DNA of 64,000 nt. It comes from Fremontodendron californicum. Taxonomy: Eukaryota > Streptophyta > Magnoliopsida > Malvales > Malvaceae. The first letter of the stretch is position 1. Each line of letters opens with the position of its first letter. Positions 48,511 through 60,578 of the stretch are shown here, piece after piece. The stretch spans positions 8,899,241 to 8,963,240 of the forward strand of contig JAULJL010000010.1 in NCBI GenBank assembly GCA_030761205.1, read 5' to 3'. The notes under the pieces were generated by a model. It worked only from the letters and a program-made list of their open reading frames with translations. It was not told the DNA's origin and did not search any database. The position numbers and the translations under genes were made by a program.

Positions 48511-49897
48511 TAGGGGTGAGCGTTCGATCGAATCGAGTGAAAAAAATTCGAGTTAGTCGAGTTTACGAGTCCTATTTTGTCAACCAAACTGAATTTGAAA
48601 ATTTAGCAAATCGAGTCGAGTGAAAAGAAATTCGAGTCGAGTCGAATAAATTTATTCGAGTTAAAATAAATTTTCAATTATATTTAAGCATGATAAAACA
48701 AATCTTATAAATTTTCAATTATATTTAAGCATGATAAAACTAAATTTTGGGTAAATGAAATTGTTCAATTCTCTAAATCAAAATCAATGAAAATGTAAGC
48801 AAATGTCAAAAGTTCAAGGCTTATGGTGAAATTTAAATTGCTTACTCAACTAAAAAAATTTAAAAATTAGATACGGATACGTGAATACATCTTATAACTA
48901 ATATAATACCATATATAAATATTATTTTTCTTTATAAATTAAAAAAAAATTGAAAAAAAATTATTTACCAAATTCATTTTAATTATTATTAATTTCAATG
49001 ATTTTGGATCATATTACTCGTAAAAGAGAGATAGAGACCGAAGAGAAAGAGAAAAAGGGAGGAAAACAGAGGGGGCACAGCAGCAAAGAGAGGAGAAGAA
49101 AATTGGGTAAATTTGAAAAATATGCTCTCAATAACCAAATTATTGTTAAATGGTATAATGTATAAAAATTATTTGAAAAAGAGAAATAAACAATTAAAAA
49201 TTATTATAAAGGATATTGCAAAGACAAAATTACCCTTAATGAAAAAATCTATTTTCCTTTCTCCTCCATTAAGAAAATATTTATTTTTTAAAAATTTTAA
49301 TTAAAAATAAATTTAAAAATAAAATATTTATTTTTTTTAAAATTTAAAAATTAAAGAAAAAATAATTTTAGAAAAAATAATGTTATTTTTTAAAAAAATT
49401 TAATTAAAAAATAATAATTTTAAATTAAAAAAATATATTTTTTAAAATTAAAAAAAAAATTATTTTCAGAAAACTTTATTTTTTAATTAAAAAATAAATT
49501 AAAAAATAAGAGAAAAAGGAAGAAGAAGGTTTTTTTATCAAGGGTAATTTTGTCTTTACAATTTCCTTCTTAATAATTTTTTATTTTTATTTCTCTTTTT
49601 CAAATAATTTTTACTCATTATACCATTTAACAATAATTTGGTTATTGACAGCATGTTTTTCAAATTTACCCAAGAAAATTAAATCCTGGTTCAAAACGAC
49701 GTCGTTTTGGATTTTACTATTCGGATTTTCGGATAACTCGAACTGTGAAATCTAAATTCGAGCTAAATCGTATAACTCGATTTTTTTATTCGAGTCGATC
49801 CGAAAACTCGAAAAACTCGAATAATTCAAATTATTTAAAATAAAATTTAAAATTTTAATCGGTTTTTTCGAATCGAGTCGGATTTTGCTCACCCCTA
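48511..49897. mobile_element. Non-autonomous hAT-like element, TCGAGTCGAG word
   Basis: Perfect 11-bp inverted ends TAGGGGTGAGC / GCTCACCCCTA and perfect 8-bp target duplication ATGTGGCA (48503-48510 and 49898-49905). Ends carry attcgagtcgagtc and aactcgaaaaactcga words. 1387 bp, of which 567 bp is a second inserted element. No transposase seen. Confidence 0.94.
49105..49671. mobile_element. MULE-type MITE nested in the hAT-like element
   Basis: Long terminal inverted repeats of roughly 150 bp: the left begins gggtaaatttgaaaaatatg and the right is its near-exact inverse, ending caaatttaccc. Perfect 9-bp target duplication AAGAAAATT (49096-49104 and 49672-49680), the size made by Mutator-like transposases. 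The centre is only AT-rich filler. The transcript would fold into a long hairpin. Confidence 0.92.
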
Positions 49898-50059
49898 ATG
49901 TGGCATATGCGATATATATATATATATATATTTTTAATTTTTTTAGAAATAAAAACTCGATTAATAACCAATAATGTTTTTGGAAAGAATCAAAAGTGAA
50001 CGTTTGTAGAAAATAAATAAATAAATAAAATACATGAATAATAAGTAGTTTTCTCAAAA

Positions 50060-51870
50060 TTTGTGTGAGACAAAATACTCAAAAAATAAAATAATAATAA
50101 CAGTTTATTGATCCTCGCCTAGATGTTGGGAGGATCTCGGTATCTTTAAAAGTGGTCGTCTAAGGGTTCGTTATAAGAACTCTCAAGTATGGAGAGCCTT
50201 TTCAAATTCCGCCTAGACGTTGGGAAATTTGTGAAGGCTCTCACATACGGTAGGGTTCGTGTTTTATTGGAAAAAAAAATAAATATAATAATATAATAAA
50301 AAATATAAACAATAATAATAAAAAATATAAAAATATAACAAAATAAAAAAATAATAATAATAATTTACGGATTATTGCCTAGGTGTTGGAAGAATCCCGT
50401 TTTTTCAGAATATGTTCATTATAAGGACTTTCAAGTGTGAAGATCCTTTTCAAATTCGGCCTAAACGTTGGGGAATTTGGGAAGGCTCTCACATACGGCA
50501 AAGGTTCGTGTTTTTATTTCTAAAAGAAATAATAATAATAAAAAATTATAAAATAAAAAATTATAAAATAAAAAATGGTAGTCAAAATAATAGTTGAGAT
50601 AAGTAAAGAATAAAGAGGGTAAAAAATGGATAATAATAATACAAAAAATAATAAAACATATTTTTAATCAATTCGTTGTGCATCTATTTATTCGCGCTTA
50701 TTTATTCGTCTTTGGTTGGCATGTTAATATTATTTATTCAGTTCATGACATATTACGCGGCACAAACATTAAATGAAATTTTTAACAAAAAAGAAGAATT
50801 TTCTCGGATAATGACTATAATAATATACTTATAACGAGAATTTTCAAGTGTAGAGATCTTCTCCAAATTCCGCCTAGATGATGGGGAATTTGGGAAGATC
50901 TAACATCGAGGGTTTTCGTATTGCCATTAGAAAATAAAATATTCCATTTTACAATTGAATTAATTCATCATTGTTGTATATGTCGGATAAAAAATGGGAA
51001 CACGTCGATTTCAAGGACCGAGATTAAATTTTCAAATGTAGAGATCTTCCCCAAATTTCGCCTAGACGATGGAGAAATCGAGAAAGCTCTCACACCGAAG
51101 ATTCTTATCCTCACCCGAATAAAAATTTTATTTTTAAATTAAACAATTTATAGTTTAAATTATTGCTCATTATTTTATTTCGCTCTTTCATTATAATTGA
51201 TTATTCCCTTCTTCACGTATCAAATCTTTTATAAATAAAAAAAACGAGAGTTTCAAGAAAATCTTACAAAATAAAATAATATTCCGAGTAAAAACAAATA
51301 TTGATTATCCTGTCTAGACGTTGGAGGATCTTGAATAATTGTTGTTTACGAAGGAACATTATTTGATTTTAAGGAATATTATGCAAATTCGAAAGCGAAG
51401 AAACTCTTCTTAAATTCTACCTAGACGATGGAGAATTCGGTGAAAGTTTCCGATGCCCAATATTTTCATTTCATTCCCAAATGAAATAATTTGTTTTTCT
51501 ACAAAACAAAATTTGCAATAAAGGAAATTATGGGAATTATTGTTAAATATCAAAATTAAAATCGTTTTACCAAGATTAAAGGATAACACATAATTAATTG
51601 GTACCGCTTTTAAACGGGCGTCGTGGGAGTGCTCATCCTTCCCCGCACGTAACCGACTCCCGAACCCGATTTTGCTTTCTCTCTGGTTTAAAGCGCGGAC
51701 TTCGAAATTGATTTTAAAAATGTTTTAATTAGTTTTAAAATATTTTACTAAAATCGGGTTTAATAGGTGGCCAATCACATCTAAACAAAAAAGATTGGTG
51801 GAGACTCCAATTTGGTTTTCAAATCGTCTTAGAGGTAAAAAAAAGTTATGACAGACAGAAATATAAATAG
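50060..51870 (+). repeat. Tandem-repeat region and probable LTR end of an Ogre/Tat-type element
   Basis: The motif GCCTAGACGTTGG (or GATGG) recurs eight times, near 50116, 50211, 50377, 50459, 50871, 51060, 51311 and 51420. It is usually preceded by tctTcaaatTC and followed by gGGaattTGggaaggctctcac, a diverged tandem unit. Near 51615 comes cgtgggagtgctcatcct..ccgcacgtaaccgactcccg, then ttggtggagactcc near 51810. Both resemble terminal sequence known from Ogre-type LTRs and their primer site. No gag-pol is attached, so it may be a solo or truncated LTR. Confidence 0.5.
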
Positions 51871-51911
51871 AGTAAAAGTCATCGAAAAGTAGAAGAGTAT
51901 GAGTTGAAACT

Positions 51912-52216
51912 AGATCTGTTCAAGAATCGGAATACCCGTTCGATTTGATAGGCCTAGTTTGTATTGGGCCGGACCCATAAGCATTTTATTAATTTAGGTC
52001 AGCCCGATCTGGCTCGAATGACTATTTATTAATAAAAGTTTTTATTTAAATTTAATTATAAAAATATATTAATATTAATATAAAATGATTTTTTAAAATA
52101 TTTTAATATTTTTTAAATAATGATTCGGACTTTCGGGTCAATCCGAATTTGACTTGGGTAAAAATTGTGAAAAAAATAAAATTGCAGTCCGATTTGATCC
52201 GACCCATGAAGACAGG
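51912..52216. mobile_element. hAT-like remnant, CCGACCC word
   Basis: Ends tagatctgttcaagaatcgg and gatccgacccatgaagacagg are partly inverted; ggccggacccataag and cgggtcaatccga words surround an AT core. Built like the element at 24092, but no target duplication was found. Confidence 0.45.
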
Positions 52217-52431
52217 ATATATGTATATATATATATATATATTCTAAATTGAGACGTGGGATAGATCATTTTTTTAAGGCATTTCATGTGATTGGTACAA
52301 CAGTTTGATTGGCCCTGCAGCCCCCAGGATACAACAGCCCAACGTTCTTCATTGTAATTTTATAAACACTGCACTATTGTAAAGCAAGCTCTACCCACCC
52401 TCTTTTTTTGCACAAAAAATAGGAATAGAAA

Positions 52432-52721
52432 TGAATAGTGTTTAAGAATAAAAGAGTTAATGAGAAAGTGGATTAAATATGATGAGCAAAAGAAGAGAAA
52501 ATTGTATTTTTTTTGTGTGCATCAAATGACAAAAATATGATTTGTTTATATAGACTTCCAAAAATAAAACTCAAAATTCAATTTTAATAGCCATAAGTTT
52601 GTGAAAGAAAAAGAGTAAAATGAAACAATTGAAAGCTGAAGTTAAATTAAGGCTTACTGTTTCAATGTATAAATCAATTGAAAACTGATTGGAAAGGATT
52701 TTATTATCAAAATATACAACA
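52432..52721 (-). repeat. 3' LTR of the Copia element
   Basis: Read on the minus strand it starts TGTTGTATATTTTGATAA right after the polypurine tract and ends ...AAACACTATTCA. The matching copy at 54681-54881/60579-60640 shares 'gaatagt.tttaagaataa' and 'caaattcaattttaat' blocks. Confidence 0.7.
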
Positions 52722-53269
52722 TATTCCCCCCTGCATTTTGATTATAAAATTGAAGATTCAAAATATTGAAAAATTATAACTAAGATAGACTGCCATGCAT
52801 AATAAAAGGTAGCAATGCCTTGAACTTTTACTTAGTGAGTTAGCAAATCTTGCTTTAGAGCCGATAGTAAACAAAAGTCTTGAACTATGGCCTGCTTAAG
52901 AGATACAAGAATCGCATCACACATATAACAATCCAATGTGTCGATTTTGAGTTTTAAAAACTGGCACATTCCGGTAATTTATGTCTAATCCTGAAATTCA
53001 TGAGCGATCTAGATAGCCCTATTCTCATAGAAACGGCCTCACTCCGACACTCATAAAGGCGAAATCCATCAAGAGTGCTCTTGTAACTATGACACTCCAT
53101 CCGATCCGTAAGAGATATAGATTTCATTAAAAGTTTAAAAACTCAGCCCTCAATTTCGTTACACGATCAATGCAATGATGCATCTTTCACAAAGACTAAT
53201 TCTCTATAATTCGTTTCTCTTATTCAAAACCCAATTCTCAGAATCTTTGATTGTCGGGTTAGGTATCCT

Positions 53270-54100
53270 ACATTCTTAAGGCTTTAACCCCATCTTCCTC
53301 GATGTACTCCAAACCTTATCTCTGGCCAGAGCTTTTGTTAATGGATCCGCAATGTTTTCATTTGATTCAATGTACATAGTCCACATTAATTATTCCCTCA
53401 CTCATATAGGATCTCATACTACTCTGCTTTCTGCGGATAGATCTGGATTTCAGTAGTAAAACAGTTTCGCACTTTACTTATAGCAGCAGTGGCAGCGCTT
53501 TTGTTTTTTTGCCAAGTCAAAGAAATTTATTAAGTAATCCAAAAATTACAAGACTAGCCAAGAGCTAGAAAAGCAAAAACATAAATCTCTGCAAGATTAT
53601 AACTCTTAACACATCACATCTAAAGCACTGCCACTGCTTTTACTACTGCTGTGATAGCAGTGGCAGTGCTATCACAATGAATAAGTAATATTAGTGGCAC
53701 TGGATTTTCCCATCAAGGAATTTCGTGTAGTAGATCTCTTAGCCAACTAGCTTTCACTAACTGATGCTAAAGCAGTCAATTCTGCCTCCATTATTGACTT
53801 GGCAATAATTTGTTATTTTTTAGATTTTCAACAAATTAAAAATAGTTTTAAAATATGATCGTTAACAGTCGCAATATAATGAAAATTGAAATTTTTGCAT
53901 TGTATTTTATTCGTATAATGTCTGCAACATTATCAGATTCTTTGAAACACTACTAAATTTACGCCCGCGACACGTTGCGTACATAACGTTCGCGACACCC
54001 AAACTGCATCCGCGATCGCGATTTAGAAGTATCCTAAAATAAATTACGTATTCGTGTTTTCTTGACCATGCATAACCATTAACAAACCCTTCAGTTGATC
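53270..54100 (-). pseudogene. Copia RNase H remnant
   Basis: Minus-strand reading, shifting frame several times. Near 54080 it gives EGFVNGYA. From about 53800 it gives MEAELTALASVSE then ASWLRDLLHEIP, and near 53440 RSIRRKQSSMRSY then EGIINVDYV. From 53360 it gives SNENIADPLTKALARDKVWS and GLKP followed by a stop, the standard Copia polyprotein end. An insertion at about 53500-53655 lies between conserved blocks. Confidence 0.72.
53500..53655 (-). mobile_element. Possible 5'-truncated retroposon inside the Copia remnant
   Basis: A T-run (A-tail on the minus strand) and 'caaagaaatttattaag', like a LINE 3' end, lie between direct copies of agcagtggcagYgct (53485-53499 and 53656-53670). The second copy also has an inverse nearby, so the duplication may instead be a local rearrangement. 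Confidence 0.35.
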
Positions 54101-54109
54101 CATATAGAT

Positions 54110-54672
54110 TTTTTCCTTTCGTTTAAAAATATGCTTAGAAACGACATTACCATCATAATCATATCCTCCACGTCACGTGCATCCTGATTTTTGGCTTCCC
54201 TCTTCGACACAGATTCGAGTGATAAGACTGATCTCAACTGAGATGTTTTTTTTTTTGCTTCTGGCGGATCATCTGTTGGAAATATTAATATCCTTCCATG
54301 AAGATGGCAATTTGTCTACATATAATTGCTACCACTTCAAGATTATCATCGATCGATGTGTATGAGTGTATCCCTTTAATTTGATCGAAACTCATGGGCT
54401 AGCATTTGCAATTCTCCATTTTTGGGGCCATCATTGACTTATTGTTTGCCATTTGGAAACGAACCATCGGCTACGAGCATACATATTAGCTCCTGCATGC
54501 CTCCTCCGTTTCATATTTTTTTTTTCTGCAAAGCTTCCCAAATTTCTCTTGAAGTAGTGTAAGATATCTTTCATAATAATCATAAAATTCATCAAAAAGA
54601 CGATGGATATTCATCTTTCTCTAATTCCTGAATCTTTTCATTATGCAAGATCAGTTTCTGATCGTCATTCAT
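54110..54672 (-). pseudogene. Copia gag remnant
   Basis: Starts at ATG 54672 (MNDDQKLILHNEKIQELE), nine bases after the LTR end, leaving no room for a normal primer site. Further blocks: EIWEAL-like, KKYETEEA, VDKLPSSWKDI and ITRICVEEGSQ, in shifting frames. Copia gag family by these motifs. Not functional. Confidence 0.6.
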
Positions 54673-54680
54673 ATTTAAGA

Positions 54681-54881
54681 TGAATAGTATTTAAGAATAA
54701 GAGAATTAATGAGATGAATGGATTAAATTTAAAGATGAGAAGCAAAAGAAAAATTGTATTTTCTCGATGTATATCAAATGACAAAGATACTATTTTTATA
54801 TAAGCTTCCAAAAACATAACTCCAAATTCAATTTTAATATCCATCGGTCTATTTGTGAAAGAAAACGAGTAAATGAAATAA
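54681..54881 (-). repeat. Copia 5' LTR, segment downstream of the LINE insertion
   Basis: Aligns with 52432-52620 across its length. It breaks off in gtaaatgaaataa, where the LINE A-tail starts. The remainder resumes at 60579. Confidence 0.7.
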
Positions 54882-54911
54882 AATTTTTTTTTTGAAAGAA
54901 ATCAAGATTTA

Positions 54912-57900
54912 TTAGATATTAATGGCATCAGTCATTACAACTTGATGTATAATAGAAGGGTAATCTTCTATCCAAAATAAATCTTCAGTGATTTGTAAAC
55001 TAAATCTGGCTAAAACATGTGCTACTGCATTTCCTTCTCTTCTGATGTGTTGGGCTCTGCATTCATCGAAATTGTTCATCATCAATCTTCCTTCCTCCAT
55101 AAAAGGACCTATACTTGACAGGTCATCCTCCTCCATTTGCAATTTTTTAATGACCACAAGTGCATCTCCTTCAACAATTACTCGTTTGAATCCCATTTGG
55201 TGAGCAACTTCCATTGCCTTTAAAGCTGCCATGGCTTATGATATACAAGCTTCAGTACACTGCTTGATTTTAACTGCTGCCGCTCCCATCACAAATCCTT
55301 CGAAGTCCCGGATAACTACTCCTATTCCACCTTGTTTAAGATTTGCATCAAAAGCTCCATCAAAATTAACTTTGAGGACAGCCATTGGTGGAGGTTGCCA
55401 ATGAATCTGACACCTTACTTGTGAATTGGGATTGTTCCGCACTTGAGCTTGTTTGTATTCGTGTACATAGCAGCTGATGTGTTTTGCTATTCTCCTTCCA
55501 TCTGGTTTTTGTCCTCCTTTAGACTCTATATTTCTAGCATACCATAAGTCCCATAGAGTCACTAGAAAGCTATCGAACTCCTCTGCATTGAGCTGTATTG
55601 CAGCATTCTCCAGCCATTCCACTATGCTGTCCACTGGGATATTTACCAGTGTTTGAGGAAGATGGATCAGATCAAAGACTTCCCTCGGCAATACACATTC
55701 CCGCAAAGCATGTAGATCAGTTTCTACTCTAGTCTCGCATCTAAAACACATGGGATTCAATTCTTTGAGTCTGGAAGCGAGGTTAGACTTTGTTGGAATG
55801 ATACCATGACAAAGGCGCCAACCAAATAATTTGATCTTGTATGGTACATTGGCAGACCATAAAGTTTTCCAGATAAATCTTGGTGGTCCATGAACAACTT
55901 GCTTCTGTGCTAAGATTTTATAACCACTTTTCACAGTGTATTTCCCATCCTTTGTGTAGTGCCATACCATCCTATCTTGTGGTCGTGATCTGTATAGAGG
56001 TATATTACATATAGCCGTAGCTTCCTCTTGAGAAAATGCCACTCTTATGATATCTTCTTTCCATGTCATGGTCCTTTCATCAAATAAGCATATCTACTGT
56101 TCTTATTCGTGTCACAGTATTCGGTGTTGAGAGTACATGGAGATAACCATTAACATCTAGCCATTTCTCATCCCAAATGTTGATAGACTTTCCATCACCA
56201 ACTCGCCATCTAACACCATCCATTAACACCTCTTTTGCATTCCAAATGCTTCTCCAAATATAGGAGGGATTGGATCCCACACTGTACTTCAGCAAAGTGC
56301 CTTGTGGGAAATACTTTGCTTTGAATATTTTGAAACATAAGGAGGATGTATTATGAATCAGACGCCATCCTTGTTTGCCCAGCAGTGCCTTGTTGAAAAT
56401 CTGTAAATTCCTAAAACCCAATCCACCCATGTTTTTAGGCATACAAACCTTGTCCCACTGAAGCCAGTGTATTCCTTTACCCCCAGGTTTACTAGACCAC
56501 CAATAATTTCTGATAATGCTGATGAGTTCATCGCACAGAGTCTTGGGCAGCAAGAAGCAGTTCATAGCATAAGTTGGTAAAGATTGAAGAATGGCTTTAA
56601 TGAAAATTTCCTTACCACCAAATGATAACAGTCTTTTGCTCCAGGTATTGATTTTGGTCTGTACTTTGTTGGTGATTTCCTTGAAAGCCTTTTTTTTCCC
56701 CTTCCCTATCATTGTTGGTAGCCCAAGATATTTTTCCGGGTTGGTTGCCACATGAATTCCAAACAACTGTTGAAGGTCATCTCTTTGTCCAGTAGTAGTG
56801 TTTGGGCTGAAGAAAAGAACCTACTTCTCAAAATTAATCTTTTGTCCTGAGCTTTCCTCGTATAGCTTTAGCATGTGCTTCAGCCTTTCTCCATTGTTTC
56901 TATTTGCTCTTGCAAACAGCAAACTGTCATCTGCGAAGAAAAGGTGATTAACTCGAGGACCGAATCTGCTTGCTTGAACACCAAGTAGTTCTCCATCTCT
57001 TTGTGATCGTGATAACATAGCCGACAAACCTTCTGTACAGAGCAAAAATAAGAATGGTGATAGAGGGTCTCCTTGTCGAAGCCCTCTACTCGGTTTAAAA
57101 GCATCAGTAATTTTTCCATTAATAATGATTGAATAGGAAACTGTAGATACACACTGCATAATGAGTGAAACCCATCTATCCTCAAAACCCATCCTAATCA
57201 TAATTGACTTCAGGAAAGACCACTCTACCCTATTGTATGCTTTGCTCATATCCAATTTGAGAGCAAAAAAACTTCTGCCCCCATGTTTCTTATTTTTCAA
57301 AGCATGTACAAGTTCATAAGCAACCATAATATTGTTAGTTATCAACCTCCCTGGAGTAAACGCACTTTGATTCTCACTAATGCATGTAGGAAGAATAAGC
57401 TTCAATCTATTCACAATGACTTTGGCAATAAGCTTGTAAATCACATTGCACAGACTTATAGGCCTAAAGTGTGACATAGTTTTTGGATTTTTATTTTTTG
57501 GAATTAGCACAATATGTGTGTGATTATAGGCAGACAAATCAGATTTACCATTAAGAACATCAAGAGAAAGGGTTATGATATCTTTACCAACAATATGCCA
57601 ATATTTTTGAAAGAAAAGTGCAGGCATACCATCGGGTCTAGGAGCTTTTATTGGGTGCATTTGTTTGAGTGCTTTAACCACTTCCTCAGCTTGGAAATCT
57701 GAAAGGAGAAAATTGTTCATCTCATTTGTAACTCGACGATCAACTGTCTCAAGAATGTTCTCAGTATTTGGTGATCCATGGGATTCAAATAGTGATTGGA
57801 AATAATCCAAGACTATCCGATGCAAGTCTGCCTCCTTGTCACTAACTAGTCCATTTTCATCCTCCAAAGCTAGAATGGAATTTTTCCTCCTTCTCGCATT

Positions 57901-58970
57901 AGCTTGTGCATGGAAATAGGCAGTGTTTCTATCTCCTTCCCTTAGCCATTGAATCCGTCTTTTTCCAACAGTTCATCTAGCTGTCTTTTTGCATCTTGCT
58001 CCCTCCTTAGTGTATCATCATCAGTATGGAGCTGTTGTAGTCTTCTAATCTGTTCATGAAGCTCTTGGATTCGTAACTTGATTGCTCCAATATTAGCAGA
58101 ATGCCATTTTGACAGTTTACTACCCGTCTCCTGTAAGCGAGACATTACCTCTCTATTTCCTGTTTTCTTCCACACCTCAGCTACAACATCTTCACAAGCT
58201 TTTTCTGTGGCCCATAATGCTTCAAAGTGAAATCTTTTTTTTCTGCCTTTTGTAGACTCGACAGATGTACTTCCCATTGTATCCAAAAGTATCGGACAAT
58301 GATCTGAACGGGAACTTATGAGGTGCTCAACTAAGTATTCAGGAAACATATCACACCAGCTTTTGGTAGCTAAGACCCTGTCAAGCCTTTCACGTACAAG
58401 ATCTGCTTTCCTTCGATTGTTAGTCCATGTGTACCAAGTCCCACAAAAACCAGCATCCAACAGGTTACTTTCTTCAATGGCGTCTCTAAAGGCTTCCATT
58501 TGTCTTTCATTTCTCAAGCAATTTCCACTCTTCTCACCACCATGTGCAATTTCATTATAATCTCCAAAGCATGTCCATGGTAAATTGGATTGACCAGCTA
58601 ATCTCTTTAACAGCTCCCACGAACTCTCCCTCCTGCTTGAATCTGATTCACCATAAAAACCAGTCACTCTTTGATAAGCTTGGTTATTTTCCATCAACTC
58701 CATGTCAATGTGATTCTTCGAGAAGCTTTTCAACCGTAAGTCCACATCGCTTCTCTACATCATTGCCAATCCCCCACTTCTACCAGCACTGTCCACCACT
58801 ACACAATTGTCCATATCGCACGTCCTTCGTATTCTGTCAAACTCACTTGAAAAAAGCTTTGTTTCACATAAGAACACCGCCTCGGGAGCTTTGTGTTGAA
58901 TGAGTTTTTTCAAAGCTCGAACTGTCCGTGGGTTCCCAAGCCCACGACAGTTCCAACTTATAAGCTTCAT
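54912..58970 (-). pseudogene. LINE ORF2: endonuclease, reverse transcriptase, zinc-binding and RNase H domains, broken
   Basis: The ATG at 58970 opens MKLISWNCRGLGNPRTVRAL, the AP-endonuclease start. FGDYNEI, SRSDHCPI and RLDRVLA follow. The RT has LIPKNKNPKTMSHFRPISLC, CNVIYKLIAKV, GLRQGDPLSPFLF and the catalytic FADD at 56926-56937. A zf-RVT region follows (WKTLWSANVPYKIKLFGWRL), then plant RNase H (VNFDGAF ... VIVEGDALVV). Breaks: TAG 58755-58757, a deletion with frameshift near 57960, TAG 56821-56823, a one-base shift near 56080, and TAA 55236-55238. The last replaces the residue aligned with the RNase H glutamate. Ends at 54912. Confidence 0.9.
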
Positions 58971-60366
58971 GGCGAACGGCGGAGCTGGTATCCAGACTCC
59001 GCCAAATGTTTGGTTTCCTGTTCCTTCCCTTCGTTGTTACATTTGAGTTTCTTGTTAACCTTGTCCAAATCCATTTGTACTACTTCCTCTGCTATATCTC
59101 TGCATTTCCTTTTCCCTACTTCCATCTCAACGGTAGAGCTGCTGTTCCCAGATTGTCTTGCCAATTTCTTCCACTTGCCTTGGATTATGCCATCTTTGTA
59201 TGATTCATTCCCATTTACTTTTTCCTTTTCCTTATTCATTTTTGCCATTTTGCCAGATTCTTGTTGATTGGATGGAGCTCTATTATTGGTAACAATAATT
59301 CCACCTGTTTCGCCATTTTGATTCTGGTCTTGATTTCTTTCCTTTCTGCTTGCTTTTGACATATCCTGATCTTTTGGTACTGGACCCCCAATGGATGCCA
59401 CAAACTGTGCCACTGATTTAGTTTGGTCAATCCTGGAATTAAGGCCATTGATATTGCTTTCCAGAATTTGTCTTCTTTCCATACCTTGGTCTTTCCTTCC
59501 TCCAACCTTCCATGTATCGGCCGTCATCGGATCACCGTTCATGGCCATTGCAGATTTGAAACTCAAACCAGGTTGCTCTCCTCCCATCGATCTCCTTGCC
59601 CCTGTTCTTTTTATTGGCGAAGCTCGTAGCCAATCTCCATATTGTTTGAACTGAACATCCTGGTTTTGGTTTTTACTGCCATCGTCATTTTGCTTCAAAT
59701 CACAATCAAAATCTATATGTCCCAGTATCCCACAGTCATAGCAAAAACTAGGAAGCCTCTCAAATTTTAATCTGCCCCATTGATTTCCTCCTTCAGCCGA
59801 TCTTATCAATAAGATAGTTCTCCTTAGTGGTTTAGTTATGTCCACCTCCACTCTCACTCTTAAAAATCTGCCCCATCCCCCATCTTGACAATTCATATCC
59901 ACATCAATTAAGTGACCAATTTTACCACCTATTCGTATAGCCATGTCTTTGTGTAACCATCCTATTGGTAGATCATAGATCCTTACCCAGAACAGAGCAG
60001 TGTTGAATTGGTAATCCTTGGGACGCAAACTGGCTTTGTATGGTTGTAGGAGCAACAGGTGTTTGTCAAAATTCCACGACTTCCATCGATGATTCTGTCT
60101 TTATCTCTTGCTGATGAGAATTTGAAGAGAAAAAGATTTGTATCCAGTACACATATAGTAACATCTTTGGCTGTTCTCCGTACCAACTTGAAAGTAGCGA
60201 TCATATCATCTTTGTTGAAATGTCTTCTCGTCAACAGCTTCCCAACGAGCCATGGCTTTGAATCTCCGTCATCCAACAACCCTTGTATGTCTTCAGTGTC
60301 AACCGAATCATTTTCTTCCTCTGTGAGATTGAGTTTACTCCACAGACCCTCCAAATCTTCTGCCAT
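58967..60366 (-). pseudogene. LINE ORF1: DUF4283 / CCHC zinc-knuckle RNA-binding protein, frameshifted
   Basis: The ATG at 60366 gives MAEDLEGLWSKLNLTEEE. The DUF4283-type region runs through FKLVRRTAKDVTICVLDTNL. A one-base loss near 60078 then shifts the frame before KHLLLLQPYKASLRP. The downstream frame holds FWVRIYDLPIGW and the knuckle CYDCGILGHIDFDC, followed by a long polar tail. Its stop TGA (58969-58967) overlaps the ORF2 start as ATGA. ORF1 proteins of plant LINEs coat the RNA. Confidence 0.85.
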
Positions 60367-60578
60367 AGATCTAACTGCGATAGAAACCCTCTAATATTTC
60401 CCTAAGAATACTATTTGAATCCCAAGGACACACAAGAGAAGTCTTGAGAAAGTAACGCCTCGTATCAAACAAGAATCACTTTTCCTCCCACAGAGAAGCG
60501 GGGGAGACTTTTTTTTTTCAATTTTCTATTTCGTTATATGAAAGTTGGATGTCTCTTTGATCATGATTTTGAATTTGC

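Larger units (their letters stand above)
54882..60578 (-). mobile_element. L1-type LINE (non-LTR retrotransposon), full length but inactive
   Basis: 5.7 kb on the minus strand with a 5' leader, ORF1, ORF2 and an A-tail (T-run at 54884-54893 on the plus strand). It is bounded by a target duplication of about 13 bp: gtaaatgaaataa at 54869-54881 and gtaaaatgaaataa at 60579-60592. It sits inside the 5' LTR of the Copia element in the same orientation. Both ORFs carry stops and frameshifts. Confidence 0.88.

Noticed and set aside
55000..60394. Plus-strand frames across the LINE
   Set aside because: Complementary shadows of ORF1 and ORF2.
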